DNA from: Streptomyces sp. NBC_00464
GTDB taxonomy: Bacteria; Actinomycetota; Actinomycetes; Streptomycetales; Streptomycetaceae
Direction of reading: 5' to 3'
Assembly: GCF_036013915.1 (NCBI RefSeq)
Contig: NZ_CP107899.1
Coordinates: 7,406,001 to 7,470,000 of the forward strand
DNA length: 64,000 bases
Positions 35,261-44,368 of this stretch are shown one piece after another. The notes beneath the pieces were generated by a model. That model saw nothing but the letters and a program-made list of their open reading frames with translations. It searched no databases and was not told the origin of the DNA. The stretch's first letter is position 1; the number at the start of each line of letters is the position of its first letter. The translations under genes were made by a program, and so were the position numbers.

Positions 35261-36173
35261 CCCGGCGCAGGACCGTCCTCCTCCCCAGGCCCAGGTGACG
35301 GGCGATACCGTCGTCGGTCAACCCGCTGAGCAGGAGGGTGAGTAACTGGGCGTCCTCCTCGAACAGTTCGCCGGCAGACAGTTCGCGGCCGGGGGGACGG
35401 CCGGCCAGAGCGGCCAGGGAGATACCGGTGTCCCAGAACCGTTCGAACAGGGCGATCAGGCCGCTGAGCAGGGGACTCGGGCGCACCAGTACCGAGCCGA
35501 GGCCGCCCGGGGCATCGTCGTTCGACGCGGGGAGGATCGCCAGTTCCCGGTCGACGATCATCAGTTTCATGGGGAGAACGGGACCCGACCTCGCCTCCTC
35601 GCCCGCCTCGACGTAGCGGCTGATCCGGACGATCGCGCTGGGCGCCTCCAGGGCCCGGGGGTCGTACAGAGTGCGGTAGCGCACACCGGCCGACAACTGC
35701 TCCAGCTCCCGGACGTTTGACGCTCGAGCGTCGCCGCCGTGCCGGATGACGTACGGCGGCACATCGAAGATGAGGACCTCGTCACGTGCTTTGCTCTGGA
35801 TCTGGTCGACACGCTGGGCGACCGCCTCGTCCGGCGTGAACTCGACGGACAGGTCCGTGTCCGGTCCGTGGGCGGGCGCCGGGTGGGCGAGGGCGAGCCG
35901 GCTCAGCGCCGCGTGAGCGGTGTGCACCTCCTGCAGCCGCCGCAGCAACAGGACTTCGCCCGCGATGTCCGGTGGGGACGCGATGACACGGGGCTGTGCG
36001 CCGGCCGTGCGGCTCAGCAGGCCGAGATCCGTCAGATTCGTCAGTACCGCCTCTACCCGCTCCGCCGCCAGCCCGACGAGGCCGGGCAGGCGGCGGATCT
36101 CACACGGGCCCGTGCGTATCAGCTCGCTGTAGACGCGGGTCTCTTCCTCCGAAAGTCCGAGTGCTTCGAGCAC
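35163..36173 (-). CDS. TrmB/LuxR-type transcriptional regulator 2
   Basis: 336-aa paralogue of the regulator at 18652: TrmB-like N-terminus (MLEALGLSEEETRVYSELIR), a middle domain with RTLYDPRALEAP and LPMKLMIVDRELAILP, and a LuxR-type HTH (LLTLLLSGLTDDGIARHLGL, GRRTVLRRVKALMDRAG). It lies between the two SARP genes and overlaps the 3' end of SARP 1 by 98 bases in antisense. A start at 36173 (ATG) is supported by alignment with the paralogue. Its own promoter shows no GGTAAC repeat in its direction. Confidence 0.87.
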   Translation of the reverse strand: MLEALGLSEEETRVYSELIRTGPCEIRRLPGLVGLAAERVEAVLTNLTDLGLLSRTAGAQPRVIASPPDIAGEVLLLRRLQEVHTAHAALSRLALAHPAPAHGPDTDLSVEFTPDEAVAQRVDQIQSKARDEVLIFDVPPYVIRHGGDARASNVRELEQLSAGVRYRTLYDPRALEAPSAIVRISRYVEAGEEARSGPVLPMKLMIVDRELAILPASNDDAPGGLGSVLVRPSPLLSGLIALFERFWDTGISLAALAGRPPGRELSAGELFEEDAQLLTLLLSGLTDDGIARHLGLGRRTVLRRVKALMDRAGASTRMQLGWYAARQGWSHWPEGH

Positions 36174-36261
36174 GACAACCCCTCCGTGTCAGGTGCCTTC
36201 GTGAGGAGCCTCGGGGCTGCCGGGCGCGTACGGAACCATGCCGTCCGTGTCGGGTGCGCAC

Positions 36262-36278
36262 AGTAACGCTCGAGTAAC
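36262..36278 (+). promoter_or_regulatory. Variant repeat element before SARP regulator 2
   Basis: AGTAAC-GCTCG-AGTAAC: the same 11-bp spacing as the other island elements but with AGTAAC half-sites and no TANNNT at +10. It lies about 45 bases before the gene. Confidence 0.45.
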
Positions 36279-36323
36279 ACCAAGGTGGCCCCCTGCCTGT
36301 CGTCAGGCATCGAGCGGGTGGTT

Positions 36324-39300
36324 ATGGTGTGCGCCATGTCAGGACCCGCCCGATTCCCCGCCGCCGCGCAGCTGTCGCTGAACCTCCTCGGCGGGTTCAC
36401 GGCGGTGCGCGACGACGACGTGGACATACCCCGGCGATGGCGGCGCAGCACGGCCCAGACTCTGGTGAAGCTCCTCGCGGTGGCCCCCGGCCTGCGGCGG
36501 CACCGCGAAGAGGTGATGGAGCTGCTCTGGCCGGGTGTGTCCATGGAAGCGGCCGCCAGGAACCTCCGCGTCACCCTGCACGCCGCCCGGCACGCGCTGG
36601 AGCCGGAACTCGCTCCCCGCACCCCGTCTTCGTTCCTCCTGACCGAAGGCGACCTGCTGCTGCTCCCGGCCGACCGGGTGCGGGTGGACGTGGACGAGGC
36701 CGAGGAAGCGGCCCGTTCCGCCCTTGCCTCCGGCGATGTACGGGCGCTCGATACCGTTCTGGTTGTCTTGGGCCACGAACTTCTGCCGGAGGACCGGTAC
36801 GCCGACTGGGCGGGCGAACGACGGCGGCGCCTCGACGTCCTGCGCGAGCGGCTCGTCAAGGCACTCGCCGAACGACTCCTGGCCGACGACCGGACGGACG
36901 AAGCGGTCGCCGTGCTCCAGGTGGCGGTGGACCGCACCCCGACCGACGAGGCCCTCCACCTGCTGCTGGCCCGCACATGGTGCGCCATGGGCCGGCCGCG
37001 TCAGGCCATTCGTCAGTACCACGCCTGCCGTGAGGCCCTCGCCGACGAACTGGGCACCCGTCCCGGCGCCGGCCTCGAAAGCGTGCACCGCGCCGCCCTG
37101 GCGGCCCTCGACACACTCGGGACCGCGTCGGTCGCCCGCCCCGCCACGAACTCCGTGCCGCTGCCCGCGGCCATCCGCCGCCCTGAGCGGCTCCCGCTCT
37201 TCGGCCGGGAGCGCCCGCTCGACCTCCTCGTCCGGCACGCCATGTCCGGCCCTGACGAGACTCCGCTCGTCGTGGTGCGCGGAGAGGCGGGAATCGGGAA
37301 GACCCGGCTTGTCGCGGAAGCGGCCCGCCGAGCTGCCGCGGAGGGCGTCCGCGTGCTGTGGGGCACGGGACACGAGGCCGAAGGCCAGACACCGTACGGC
37401 GTCTTCGCCGACGCGCTCGACGGCCACCTCGCGCAGTACGGCGCTGACGAACGGTCCCGGCTCAGCGCCGAGCACGTCGGTCTCGCCGCCCTCGTACCTT
37501 CGCTGGGCGCCGCACCGCCCGCCGCCGCGAGCCCGGAGGAGGAGCGGGCCAGGCTGTTCCGCGCCGTCGACGGAGTGCTCACCGACCTCGCGGCGGACCG
37601 GCCGGTTCTCGTCGTCCTGGACGACCTGCACGCCGCCGACCCCGGGTCGCTCGGGCTCCTGCACCACCTGGTGCGGACGGGGCAGGGCCGGCGCCGACGG
37701 TTCATCGCCACGTACCGGGACGAGATGCTCGCGGCGGACGACCCGCGCCGACAGGTCCTCGACGGCATCGTCCGTCAGCGCATGGCGGTCGATATCGACC
37801 TTCTCCGGCTGAGCCGCGCCGACTGCGCGGGACTCGCCACCGCGGCGTCGGACCTCGCCGGACGAGCCACCGACCGCAGAGCCGCCTCGCGCCTCTTCCG
37901 GCTCTCACTCGGCAATCCGCTCTTCGCCCTGGAACTGGCCACCAGCCCGGACGGGGACCTGGAACGCCTGGCGCCGGCCCACCCGACGCCGGCCGAGCCC
38001 GGCACGGACGCCGTTCCGGACAGCATCCGCCAACTCGTCCGCGGCCGGCTCGCCCGTCTGCCCGAGGACGCGCGGCGCGCACTGAGCGCCCTGTCGGTCG
38101 CGGTGGGGGCCGCCGTCTCGCTCGTCGAGATCGAGACCGTGGCGGCTGACGGCCTCCACCCGCCTCTCACCGGACCCGAGGTGACGACAGCACTGGACGC
38201 CGCACTGGACGCAGGCGTCATCGAGGAGCGGGACGTCGTCCTCGGCGGAAGATCCGCACTCGGCTACGCCTTCCGGCACCCCCTGGTGCGACTCGCATGC
38301 GCCGAGCAACTGAGCCGGGCGAGCCGCAGGAGGATCCACCAGAGCTACGCCGACGTCCTGCTGCGCCTGCGCCCGGACGCCGTCGACGCGCTGGCCCACC
38401 ACATGTCGGTGGCCCAGGACCCCCGCGCACCCCTCCAGTTGCGGGCGGCCGCCGACCGTGCGGCCGCCCTCTACGCCAACGACAGCGCCTGCGTCTACTA
38501 CCAGGAGCTGCTGGCATGCCTCGACGCGACCGACCCCGCCGCGGCACCCGAAGCGCGGCTGGCCTGGGGCCGGGTGCTGTGGCGGGCAGCCCGCTACGCC
38601 GAGGCCGAAGACGTACTCCGACGCGCCTACGACGACCTCATGACGGCAGCGGACCACGTCGGAGCCCTGCGGGCCGCGGTGTCCCTGGCCGAGGCGCTCG
38701 GGCGCGCCGGGCGCCCTCTGGACGGTCTCGCCGTCCTTGCGGCAGCGCCCGAATCGCCCCGGTCCGCGGCGGCCGACCGCGCCCGCCGGGAGCTCGCTGT
38801 GGGCGCCCTCAGTTTCTACGCCGGGCGCTACGACGACACGCTGGCTGCCCTGGACCGTGCCGAAGGGGAGACCGCCGACCTCGCAAGCCGCGACCGCTTG
38901 CCCCTCCTCGCGCGTCTGTTCACGATCCGCGCCGCCGCGCAGCTCGTCTCGGGACGGCTCATCGAGAGCCGTGAGGCCGCCCAAGAAGCCCTGCGCGCCG
39001 CCGAGAAGAGCGATGACGCCACCCTGCTCTCCAGCGCCCTGTCCGTCGTAGGCGAACTGGCACGCGAAGAGGGACGGCTGGACGCGGCGCGGGACATCGC
39101 GCGGCGCGCCGTGTCCACGGCCAGGCGGACGGGGGACCCGACCCTGCTCGCCTTCGACCAGAGCAATCTCGCCGGTGCGGAGCTCCTCGCGGGCGACCAG
39201 GTGCGTGCCGCGGCACTGGCCGACGCCGCTGTCCGACTGGCCCGTTCGCTGGGCTCTTCGTGGGTGCTGCCCTACGCCCTGGTGGTGCTCGCCGAGGTGG

Positions 39301-39449
39301 AACTGCGGTGCGGGCGCCTGCCGCAGGCGGAGGCGGCGCTCGGCGAATGCGCCGAAGCCGTCGCGCTCACGAGGGATCCGCAGGTGCTCGACGGCATGCG
39401 ACGGCTGTCGGAGGAGCTCGCCGCAGCCTGGACCCGGCGGTCCGGGTGA
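36324..39449 (+). CDS. SARP-type regulator 2 (BTAD, AAA ATPase, TPR)
   Basis: About 1041-aa large SARP/AfsR-like regulator. Winged-helix start AAQLSLNLLGGFTAVRDDDV, BTAD region ending with AIRQYHACREALADELGTRP, then an ATPase domain beginning LFGRERPLDLLV with intact Walker A (GEAGIGKTRLV) and Walker B (VLVVLDDLHAADPGS). The C-terminal 400 residues are helical TPR-like repeats. Start is uncertain: ATGs at 36324 and 36336 and a GTG at 36285 are in frame; none has a strong ribosome site. It is a paralogue of SARP 1 but retains a working-looking ATPase. Probable partner or master regulator of the protease island. Confidence 0.87.
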   Translation: MVCAMSGPARFPAAAQLSLNLLGGFTAVRDDDVDIPRRWRRSTAQTLVKLLAVAPGLRRHREEVMELLWPGVSMEAAARNLRVTLHAARHALEPELAPRTPSSFLLTEGDLLLLPADRVRVDVDEAEEAARSALASGDVRALDTVLVVLGHELLPEDRYADWAGERRRRLDVLRERLVKALAERLLADDRTDEAVAVLQVAVDRTPTDEALHLLLARTWCAMGRPRQAIRQYHACREALADELGTRPGAGLESVHRAALAALDTLGTASVARPATNSVPLPAAIRRPERLPLFGRERPLDLLVRHAMSGPDETPLVVVRGEAGIGKTRLVAEAARRAAAEGVRVLWGTGHEAEGQTPYGVFADALDGHLAQYGADERSRLSAEHVGLAALVPSLGAAPPAAASPEEERARLFRAVDGVLTDLAADRPVLVVLDDLHAADPGSLGLLHHLVRTGQGRRRRFIATYRDEMLAADDPRRQVLDGIVRQRMAVDIDLLRLSRADCAGLATAASDLAGRATDRRAASRLFRLSLGNPLFALELATSPDGDLERLAPAHPTPAEPGTDAVPDSIRQLVRGRLARLPEDARRALSALSVAVGAAVSLVEIETVAADGLHPPLTGPEVTTALDAALDAGVIEERDVVLGGRSALGYAFRHPLVRLACAEQLSRASRRRIHQSYADVLLRLRPDAVDALAHHMSVAQDPRAPLQLRAAADRAAALYANDSACVYYQELLACLDATDPAAAPEARLAWGRVLWRAARYAEAEDVLRRAYDDLMTAADHVGALRAAVSLAEALGRAGRPLDGLAVLAAAPESPRSAAADRARRELAVGALSFYAGRYDDTLAALDRAEGETADLASRDRLPLLARLFTIRAAAQLVSGRLIESREAAQEALRAAEKSDDATLLSSALSVVGELAREEGRLDAARDIARRAVSTARRTGDPTLLAFDQSNLAGAELLAGDQVRAAALADAAVRLARSLGSSWVLPYALVVLAEVELRCGRLPQAEAALGECAEAVALTRDPQVLDGMRRLSEELAAAWTRRSG

Positions 39450-39806
39450 GGGAGTGCGCCGGCGGTGGTGCCGATTTGATGGCGCCGTTCCATGGACAGG
39501 TATTCACCGGCGAGACGGCGCGGGAACCGGCCCCGGCTGCGGCCGTCGCTCCATGCTCACCCTCAATGGCCGGCTTCCGGCCACCCTCCCGCCCGACCTC
39601 GTGGACCTCACCCCGGCCGAGATCCGCCGTCTACTGGCAACTGCCCACCCCTGTCCACCCTCTACCGCCCCGGCTGTCCTCCCCCGACCGGCCGGGGCTT
39701 TCTCCAAGGGCTGTCGTCCCCGTGCTGCGGCTCCTCCGGAGTGGGGATGTGGGCGTGCGGACGCCGGCAACGGCGAACGCCCGGCGGCACGACCGCCGGC
39801 GCGCTT

Positions 39807-39839
39807 CGAAGGCGTCGGGGGAGGACCCCGACGCCTTCG
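39807..39839 (-). terminator. 14-bp hairpin terminator of the surface-protein gene
   Basis: CGAAGGCGTCGGGG / CCCCGACGCCTTCG with loop GAGGA, 10 bases beyond the stop at 39850. Confidence 0.85.
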
Positions 39840-39849
39840 TGTCGTTGTC

Positions 39850-41844
39850 CTATCCTTGGCGGCGCCGGCGGATCATCAGCAGAGTGCCGAGCCCGACGCA
39901 GCAGACCGCGATGGCGGCGAGTAGGCCCAACGGGCGGTCACCGCTGCCGGTGTCGGGGAGCATGTCGTGCGGGTGGGGGTGCGGGTGCGGTGGAACGGGG
40001 CCCGTGTGGGTCGGCGTCGGGGTCGGAGTGGGGGTCGGGGTCGGAGTGGGGGTCGGGGTCGGAGTGGGGGTCGGACTGGGCCCGGCCTTCACGAGGACGG
40101 TCTCCGCCTGAAGGCCGAGGCCATGGCCCACGGGCACCTGGCCGCCGGTCAGGGCGTCGTGAGTCACCTCGGCGTCGAAGCTGTAGCAACCGGCGGCTTC
40201 TGGGTGTGCGGCGTCGGTCGTCTTCGTACCGTCCGAGGTGAACACCAGGGGGGTGAGGCGGGCCGCCACCGGCAGGTCCGGCGCGGACCAGTCGATGCCG
40301 GCGCAGGTGCCGTCGGCGCCGGGCGCGAGGGGTCCGTAGAGCGTGACGGCGGCGGTCAGCGTGCGGCTGCCGGGCAGGCCGGACACCGTGACGTCGTCGC
40401 TCACACTGTCGCCCGCCTGCACGGTGGTGGCAGACGCCCGGGTGGTGACGGAGAGAACGGGCGGTACGTACCGGGGCTCGACCAGGAACGTCTCGTGCGG
40501 TTCGCCCGGGGCGAAGGAGACGTCCTCGCCGACGGCCGGGTCCAAGGTGGCGCCGAAGGAGTAGCAGCCCGGCTCGTCCATGGTCTGTTCCGGCGTGGTG
40601 GTGCGGTCGGAACCGGTCAGCGTCACCGAGTCGAAGCGACGCGCGACGGGCGGTGTGCCGGTCCAGTCGACGTCGGCGCAGCCACCGTTCACCGCGCTCA
40701 GGGGCCCGTAGAGAGTGATGTCGAGCGAGCCATTCCCGGTGAGGCCGGAAACGATGACGGTGTCGGTGACGGTCTCACCGGTGGTGAGCGTGGCAGCGGA
40801 GACCTCGCTGGTCATCCGGGGCGGGTCGCCGGCCGCGATGTCCACGGTCACGGCCGACTTGCCCTTGAGCGGCAGTGCCTCGGCGAGCATCATCGCCTGC
40901 ACCTTGTAGGCGGGGTCGCCCTTCATGAGGGTGCCGATCTGTGCCGTCACCGGCCCGGTGGCGGCCAGGGTTGCGGAGGCGGGCGTGACCGAACGCAGCC
41001 AGAGCAGGCCACCGGGAGCGACGGTGCCCCCGCTCGTGAACGGCTGGGTGCCCGCGGCGTCGGTGAACGCTTCGGCGCCCTCGACGGTGACGGTGACCGG
41101 ACCGGTCGCGTTGGCACCGATGGTGAACGGGCCGATCAGCTCTCCGGCCGCGCCGCCGTCGGGGCCCTCGATCGTTGGGGTGGGATCGGCGGCGGCTGGG
41201 GCCGGGCCGGCGGCCAGCACGTCGGTGACGATCTTCTGCACGACCTCGTAGAGCGCCTTGTCCTGGTAGTCCGGCGGCATCACGATGCCGTCGGTGAAGT
41301 AGTGGATGGCCATCGCTACCGTGCCCGAGCGCTGACGGTTGGCCACCGTCGCATTGGTGGAGGGCACCGCGGGCAGGTCCGTGGCGGGCCAGTACTCCTG
41401 CAGGATGCGCTGGACGTAGCCCGCGTTGCGGATGGTTCCGGCCGGCTCCGGGTCATAGCCGGTCCCGGTGCGCTGGCCCTGCGCCCACTGGACGCAGTAG
41501 GCGGAGCCGATCACCGTCGTTCCGGTGGCATCGCGGAAGTTGTAGCGGCAGGCGTTGGTGCCGTTGGTGACGGTGAAGCCGAGGCCGGCCGGGTCGTAGC
41601 CGAAGTCCGGGTAGGCGTGGGCGGTCGGGTCGTAACTCTCGGGGGCCGCGTACGGCTTGGGCTGGGTCTCCCGTACACCGACCTCGATGCAGCCGTTCGT
41701 GCCGTACTGCACGGCGGCGAACGGCTCGGAGGGCGGCACCTCATCCGCCTTCGCACGGGGCAGAACCGCCACGGCGCAGGTCATCAGGACGCCGAGGACG
41801 AGTGCCAGAGAGGTGACGAACGTGCCGATGCGTGAGCGCGGCAT
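39850..41844 (-). CDS. Sortase-anchored surface protein with thioester-like domain
   Basis: 664-aa cell-wall protein. A signal peptide (FVTSLALVLGVLMTCAVAV) is followed by a domain resembling TQXA/thioester adhesin domains: the Cys segment GSAYCVQWAQG and the late strand GTVAMAIHYFTDGI. In thioester domains the late strand reads V-Q-x-A-I-W-x-F-T-D; here the Gln is Ala, so no thioester should form. Two similar beta domains carry TLYGPL and EAAGCYSF/DEPGCYSF repeats. A Pro-Thr stalk leads to LPDTG (629-633), a membrane helix and RRRR tail, the sortase signal. Isolated gene with its own terminator. Confidence 0.85.
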   Translation of the reverse strand: MPRSRIGTFVTSLALVLGVLMTCAVAVLPRAKADEVPPSEPFAAVQYGTNGCIEVGVRETQPKPYAAPESYDPTAHAYPDFGYDPAGLGFTVTNGTNACRYNFRDATGTTVIGSAYCVQWAQGQRTGTGYDPEPAGTIRNAGYVQRILQEYWPATDLPAVPSTNATVANRQRSGTVAMAIHYFTDGIVMPPDYQDKALYEVVQKIVTDVLAAGPAPAAADPTPTIEGPDGGAAGELIGPFTIGANATGPVTVTVEGAEAFTDAAGTQPFTSGGTVAPGGLLWLRSVTPASATLAATGPVTAQIGTLMKGDPAYKVQAMMLAEALPLKGKSAVTVDIAAGDPPRMTSEVSAATLTTGETVTDTVIVSGLTGNGSLDITLYGPLSAVNGGCADVDWTGTPPVARRFDSVTLTGSDRTTTPEQTMDEPGCYSFGATLDPAVGEDVSFAPGEPHETFLVEPRYVPPVLSVTTRASATTVQAGDSVSDDVTVSGLPGSRTLTAAVTLYGPLAPGADGTCAGIDWSAPDLPVAARLTPLVFTSDGTKTTDAAHPEAAGCYSFDAEVTHDALTGGQVPVGHGLGLQAETVLVKAGPSPTPTPTPTPTPTPTPTPTPTPTHTGPVPPHPHPHPHDMLPDTGSGDRPLGLLAAIAVCCVGLGTLLMIRRRRQG
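40018..40071. repeat. Three perfect 18-bp tandem repeats in the Pro-Thr stalk
   Basis: CGGGGTCGGAGTGGGGGT repeated three times, encoding Pro-Thr dipeptides on the minus strand. Prone to length variation without frameshift. Confidence 0.85.
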
Positions 41845-42499
41845 GAAGCAGCCTTCCGTTGAGAAAATATGACAAAACAGACTCTCGGTCAGTGCCGGCC
41901 GGTACAGGACCGTCCACGCCGGACACGCCTCAGCGATCCCCCGGCTGCCGCATTCGAGGTCGCGGCCGGGACTGAGCGTCTGCCAGTACCAGTCCGTCTC
42001 GTCGTTGTCAGGGCTGCTCCCACCCTCACCGGCACTTCCCGGATCAGGCTGCCCTCAGCTCTAACCGTCTGCTATGACAGAACGGCCGAGTAGATCTCTC
42101 ACCCAACTTCGGAATCACGACGCCTCATGGCGCACAGCTCTGCGAGTCTTCTCGCTGCTCGAGTCGGAGGGCCCTCCGGCCTTCGTGGAGAGCGCTGGGA
42201 CGTTGGCCCACACGGCGAACTGGAGTAGTCGCCAGGTCCCCTGGTGGTGAGCGTGCCTTCCTGGATGCGCGGGAGGCGTTTGCGCGCGCAGCCCAGGCAA
42301 CTCTCGCACGATAGAGACCCAGCGCGGACACGGCTGCGCGCCCCGAACCACGGCGCGGGCACGCCTCGTTCAGGCGACGAGCCGGCTCGGCTTCGTCGGC
42401 TCTGGGCGACCCCAAGGGATTGACAGGGGCATGACTTATGTCTAGCTTCCTCAGCGGCTGCGGTGTCACATCAGACCCCCTGCCCCCGGGAGGATGCAC
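41845..42499. other. Long intergenic region without a supported gene
   Basis: 655 bases between two divergent genes. Several open frames exist on the minus strand but have no ribosome site or recognisable protein. The only clear element is the promoter at 42420-42448. Confidence 0.6.
42420..42448 (+). promoter_or_regulatory. Vegetative-type promoter of the envelope operon
   Basis: TTGACA, 17-base spacer, TAGCTT. This is a consensus -35 and an acceptable -10 (TANNNT), 52 bases before the first gene of the MauE/MauD operon. Confidence 0.75.
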
Positions 42500-43201
42500 A
42501 TGGCCGCATCGTTCGCCACTCATCGCGCACTCGATGGTGGGACGTACCACTTGGAGGGCGACATCGACCTCCAGGCGCCGTGCACTTCGGCTGTCGAGGT
42601 CCTGGCCGGTGGCCGGCTGGTCGAATTCACCGCCGGCCCGGCCTCTCTGGGGGACGATGTCGCCGCCTCCCTGGGTATCGGGTCACCCGAATCCGAGCTC
42701 ACCTTCCAGAAGGGCGCGCTGCGCATCTTCCGGTCGGTCGAGCGCGAGCCGCGCTCGGGGCTCGTGGAGCGGCCGTCGCTCGTCGTGTGGCGTGGCGAGC
42801 GCCACTCACTCGTGACCCGGTTGTACGGCATGGGCGTGGCCGAGGTGCTCGGGCTGCTCCGGTCGGTGCGTATCGGGGAGAGCGAGTACGGGCTCACCCT
42901 CCAGCCGGACCCCTCGGCCGGAAGCGCCTTCGCGCGTCCCGCGACGCTGATCAAGGAGGTACCCGGCCTCGGGCTGCTGGAGCTGTCGCGGCGCACGAAG
43001 GAGCACACCGCCCAGCTCCCGCCTTGGAAGGGGGTGGCGGTCGCGTCCGGCGAGCTTTTCCGCGACACGCTCTCCGACGGCAGCCCGTTCTTCGTGCTCT
43101 CCTCCACCGCGATCTGGGCCACGGTGGTGCCACTGGCGTCGACTCCCGTCGAGAGGGTGCCCGAACTCGTCGGGCGACTCACGCTGCGGCACACCGGGTG
43201 A
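42500..43201 (+). CDS. Uncharacterised protein, first gene of the MauE/MauD operon
   Basis: 233-aa protein without a signal peptide or strong membrane helix; I do not recognise the family. It is rich in beta-type segments (SGLVERPSLVVWRGERHSLV, FFVLSSTAIWATVVPLA). The ATG at 42500 is chosen because GGGAGG ends six bases upstream; the ATG at 42494 would touch that site. The next gene begins seven bases after its stop, so it is cotranscribed. In the methylamine utilisation operon a large subunit gene stands near mauE, but this protein is not similar to the beta-propeller heavy chain. Confidence 0.75.
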   Translation: MAASFATHRALDGGTYHLEGDIDLQAPCTSAVEVLAGGRLVEFTAGPASLGDDVAASLGIGSPESELTFQKGALRIFRSVEREPRSGLVERPSLVVWRGERHSLVTRLYGMGVAEVLGLLRSVRIGESEYGLTLQPDPSAGSAFARPATLIKEVPGLGLLELSRRTKEHTAQLPPWKGVAVASGELFRDTLSDGSPFFVLSSTAIWATVVPLASTPVERVPELVGRLTLRHTG

Positions 43202-43208
43202 TCCGCCG

Positions 43209-43844
43209 GTGATCGGCTTCTGCGGCGGGCTGACCGCCTCCCTCGTCATCCTGACCCTGCTCATGGGTGCGGGCTCCCATGCCGCCAGTCCGGCTGCCCT
43301 GGGCGACGCGCTGTGGGCGCACGGCGTGCTGGGTCCGCGGTTCCGCAGGTCGGCGGCCGTCGTGCTGCCGGTCGCGGAGGGTGTCCTGGGGGCGGCCGGC
43401 GCGGCCGCGCTCGTTACAGGTCACCAGCGGGGGCTGCAGGCCGTACTCGTCGCGGGAGCCGCCGTCTTCGCGCTCTACGCCGGCTATACGCGTCACGTCC
43501 TCGCCCTCGGCCGTGGAGGGCCGTGCGGCTGTTCCGGCCAGGATGTGCCCCTGAGCCGCTGGGTGACCCGGCGGGCCGCGGCCCTCGCCGTGTTCGCGAT
43601 GAGCGGCGCCGCCGTCGTCGGGGCCGGCCCCGTACGCCTCTCCACGGCGGAGCTGATCACTCTGCTGCTCGCGGCTCCCGCCTGCACAACGCTGCTGTGG
43701 TACCTGCCCGCTGCCATGCACGAGCCGACCCCAGCCTCCGTCCACCCGCCGACCAGGGCCACTGCTCACCAGCAGGACAGGGCCACCGTGCACCGGACCG
43801 CCGAAGGAGTGCCAACGCGATGGACTTCACCACCAGCGCCCTGA
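43209..43844 (+). CDS. MauE-like membrane protein
   Basis: 211-aa membrane protein with four main hydrophobic segments in the MauE/DoxX-like arrangement. The family-type Cys pair occurs as GGPCGCSGQDVPLSRW in the cytoplasm-facing loop after helix 3. MauE and MauD are required in methylotrophs to form the disulfides of the methylamine dehydrogenase light chain. The C-terminus after the last helix is a hydrophilic Pro/Thr/His-rich tail. GTG start; the end overlaps the thioredoxin-like gene by 25 bases. Confidence 0.8.
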   Translation: MIGFCGGLTASLVILTLLMGAGSHAASPAALGDALWAHGVLGPRFRRSAAVVLPVAEGVLGAAGAAALVTGHQRGLQAVLVAGAAVFALYAGYTRHVLALGRGGPCGCSGQDVPLSRWVTRRAAALAVFAMSGAAVVGAGPVRLSTAELITLLLAAPACTTLLWYLPAAMHEPTPASVHPPTRATAHQQDRATVHRTAEGVPTRWTSPPAP

Positions 43845-44368
43845 TTGCCTCGTGGGCGGCGATCGCGCTGCTCGCGCTGGTCGTCTCGGGGCTCATCAGG
43901 CAGGTGCACCAGCTGTCACGAACGCAGCCGCACCGCCCCGGGCGGGTGGGCATCGCCCCCGGCGCACAGGCGCCCGGGCTCGATGCGACCCGGCCCGATC
44001 CGGCAGGGCTCGACGGCCTCCTGACACCGGGCCGCGCCGCGCTGCTGCTCTTCCTCGACGCGGACTGCCGCACCTGCGGCCAGGTGCTCGCCGAGGCCGG
44101 TGCCTGGACGGTCCGCCAGAGCGACGCGGCCGCCCCGCAGGTACTCGGGCTCTACGCGGGCGCCGGGCCGCAGGCCGGCGACGGCGCCGTCCCGGTCAGG
44201 GACCACCGTCCGGAGCTGTTCACGGCCTACGACATCCCCGCCACCCCCTACGCGGTGGCCATCGATCCGGAACTCCGGATCGTGCGTTCCGAGCCGCTCG
44301 GTTCACCCACCGCGCTGCTGCGGCTGCTCGACGACATCGCACCCGCAACGCCGAGGAGCCGGCCGTGA
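43820..44368 (+). CDS. MauD/TlpA-like membrane-anchored thioredoxin
   Basis: 182-aa protein with one N-terminal helix (LIASWAAIALLALVVSGLI) and an outside redoxin domain. The active-site motif C83-R-T-C86 lies in LFLDADCRTCGQVL, and the cis-Pro region is YDIPATPYAVAI. The start ATG has GAAGGAG 10 bases upstream. It overlaps the MauE-like gene and its own stop overlaps the next start (GTGA), so the trio is translationally linked. Likely keeps or makes disulfides in the Cys-rich protein encoded next. Confidence 0.85.
   Translation: MDFTTSALIASWAAIALLALVVSGLIRQVHQLSRTQPHRPGRVGIAPGAQAPGLDATRPDPAGLDGLLTPGRAALLLFLDADCRTCGQVLAEAGAWTVRQSDAAAPQVLGLYAGAGPQAGDGAVPVRDHRPELFTAYDIPATPYAVAIDPELRIVRSEPLGSPTALLRLLDDIAPATPRSRP

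Noticed and set aside
36339..37667. 442-aa minus-strand open frame opposite SARP 2
   Set aside because: No motifs; the plus strand carries BTAD and Walker motifs.
40010..40090. Short repeats taken as a CRISPR-like array
   Set aside because: Contiguous 18-bp units without spacers that encode a Pro-Thr stalk.
42115..42351. Minus-strand 78-87-aa open frames in the 655-base gap
   Set aside because: No ribosome site, no recognisable family, biased composition.
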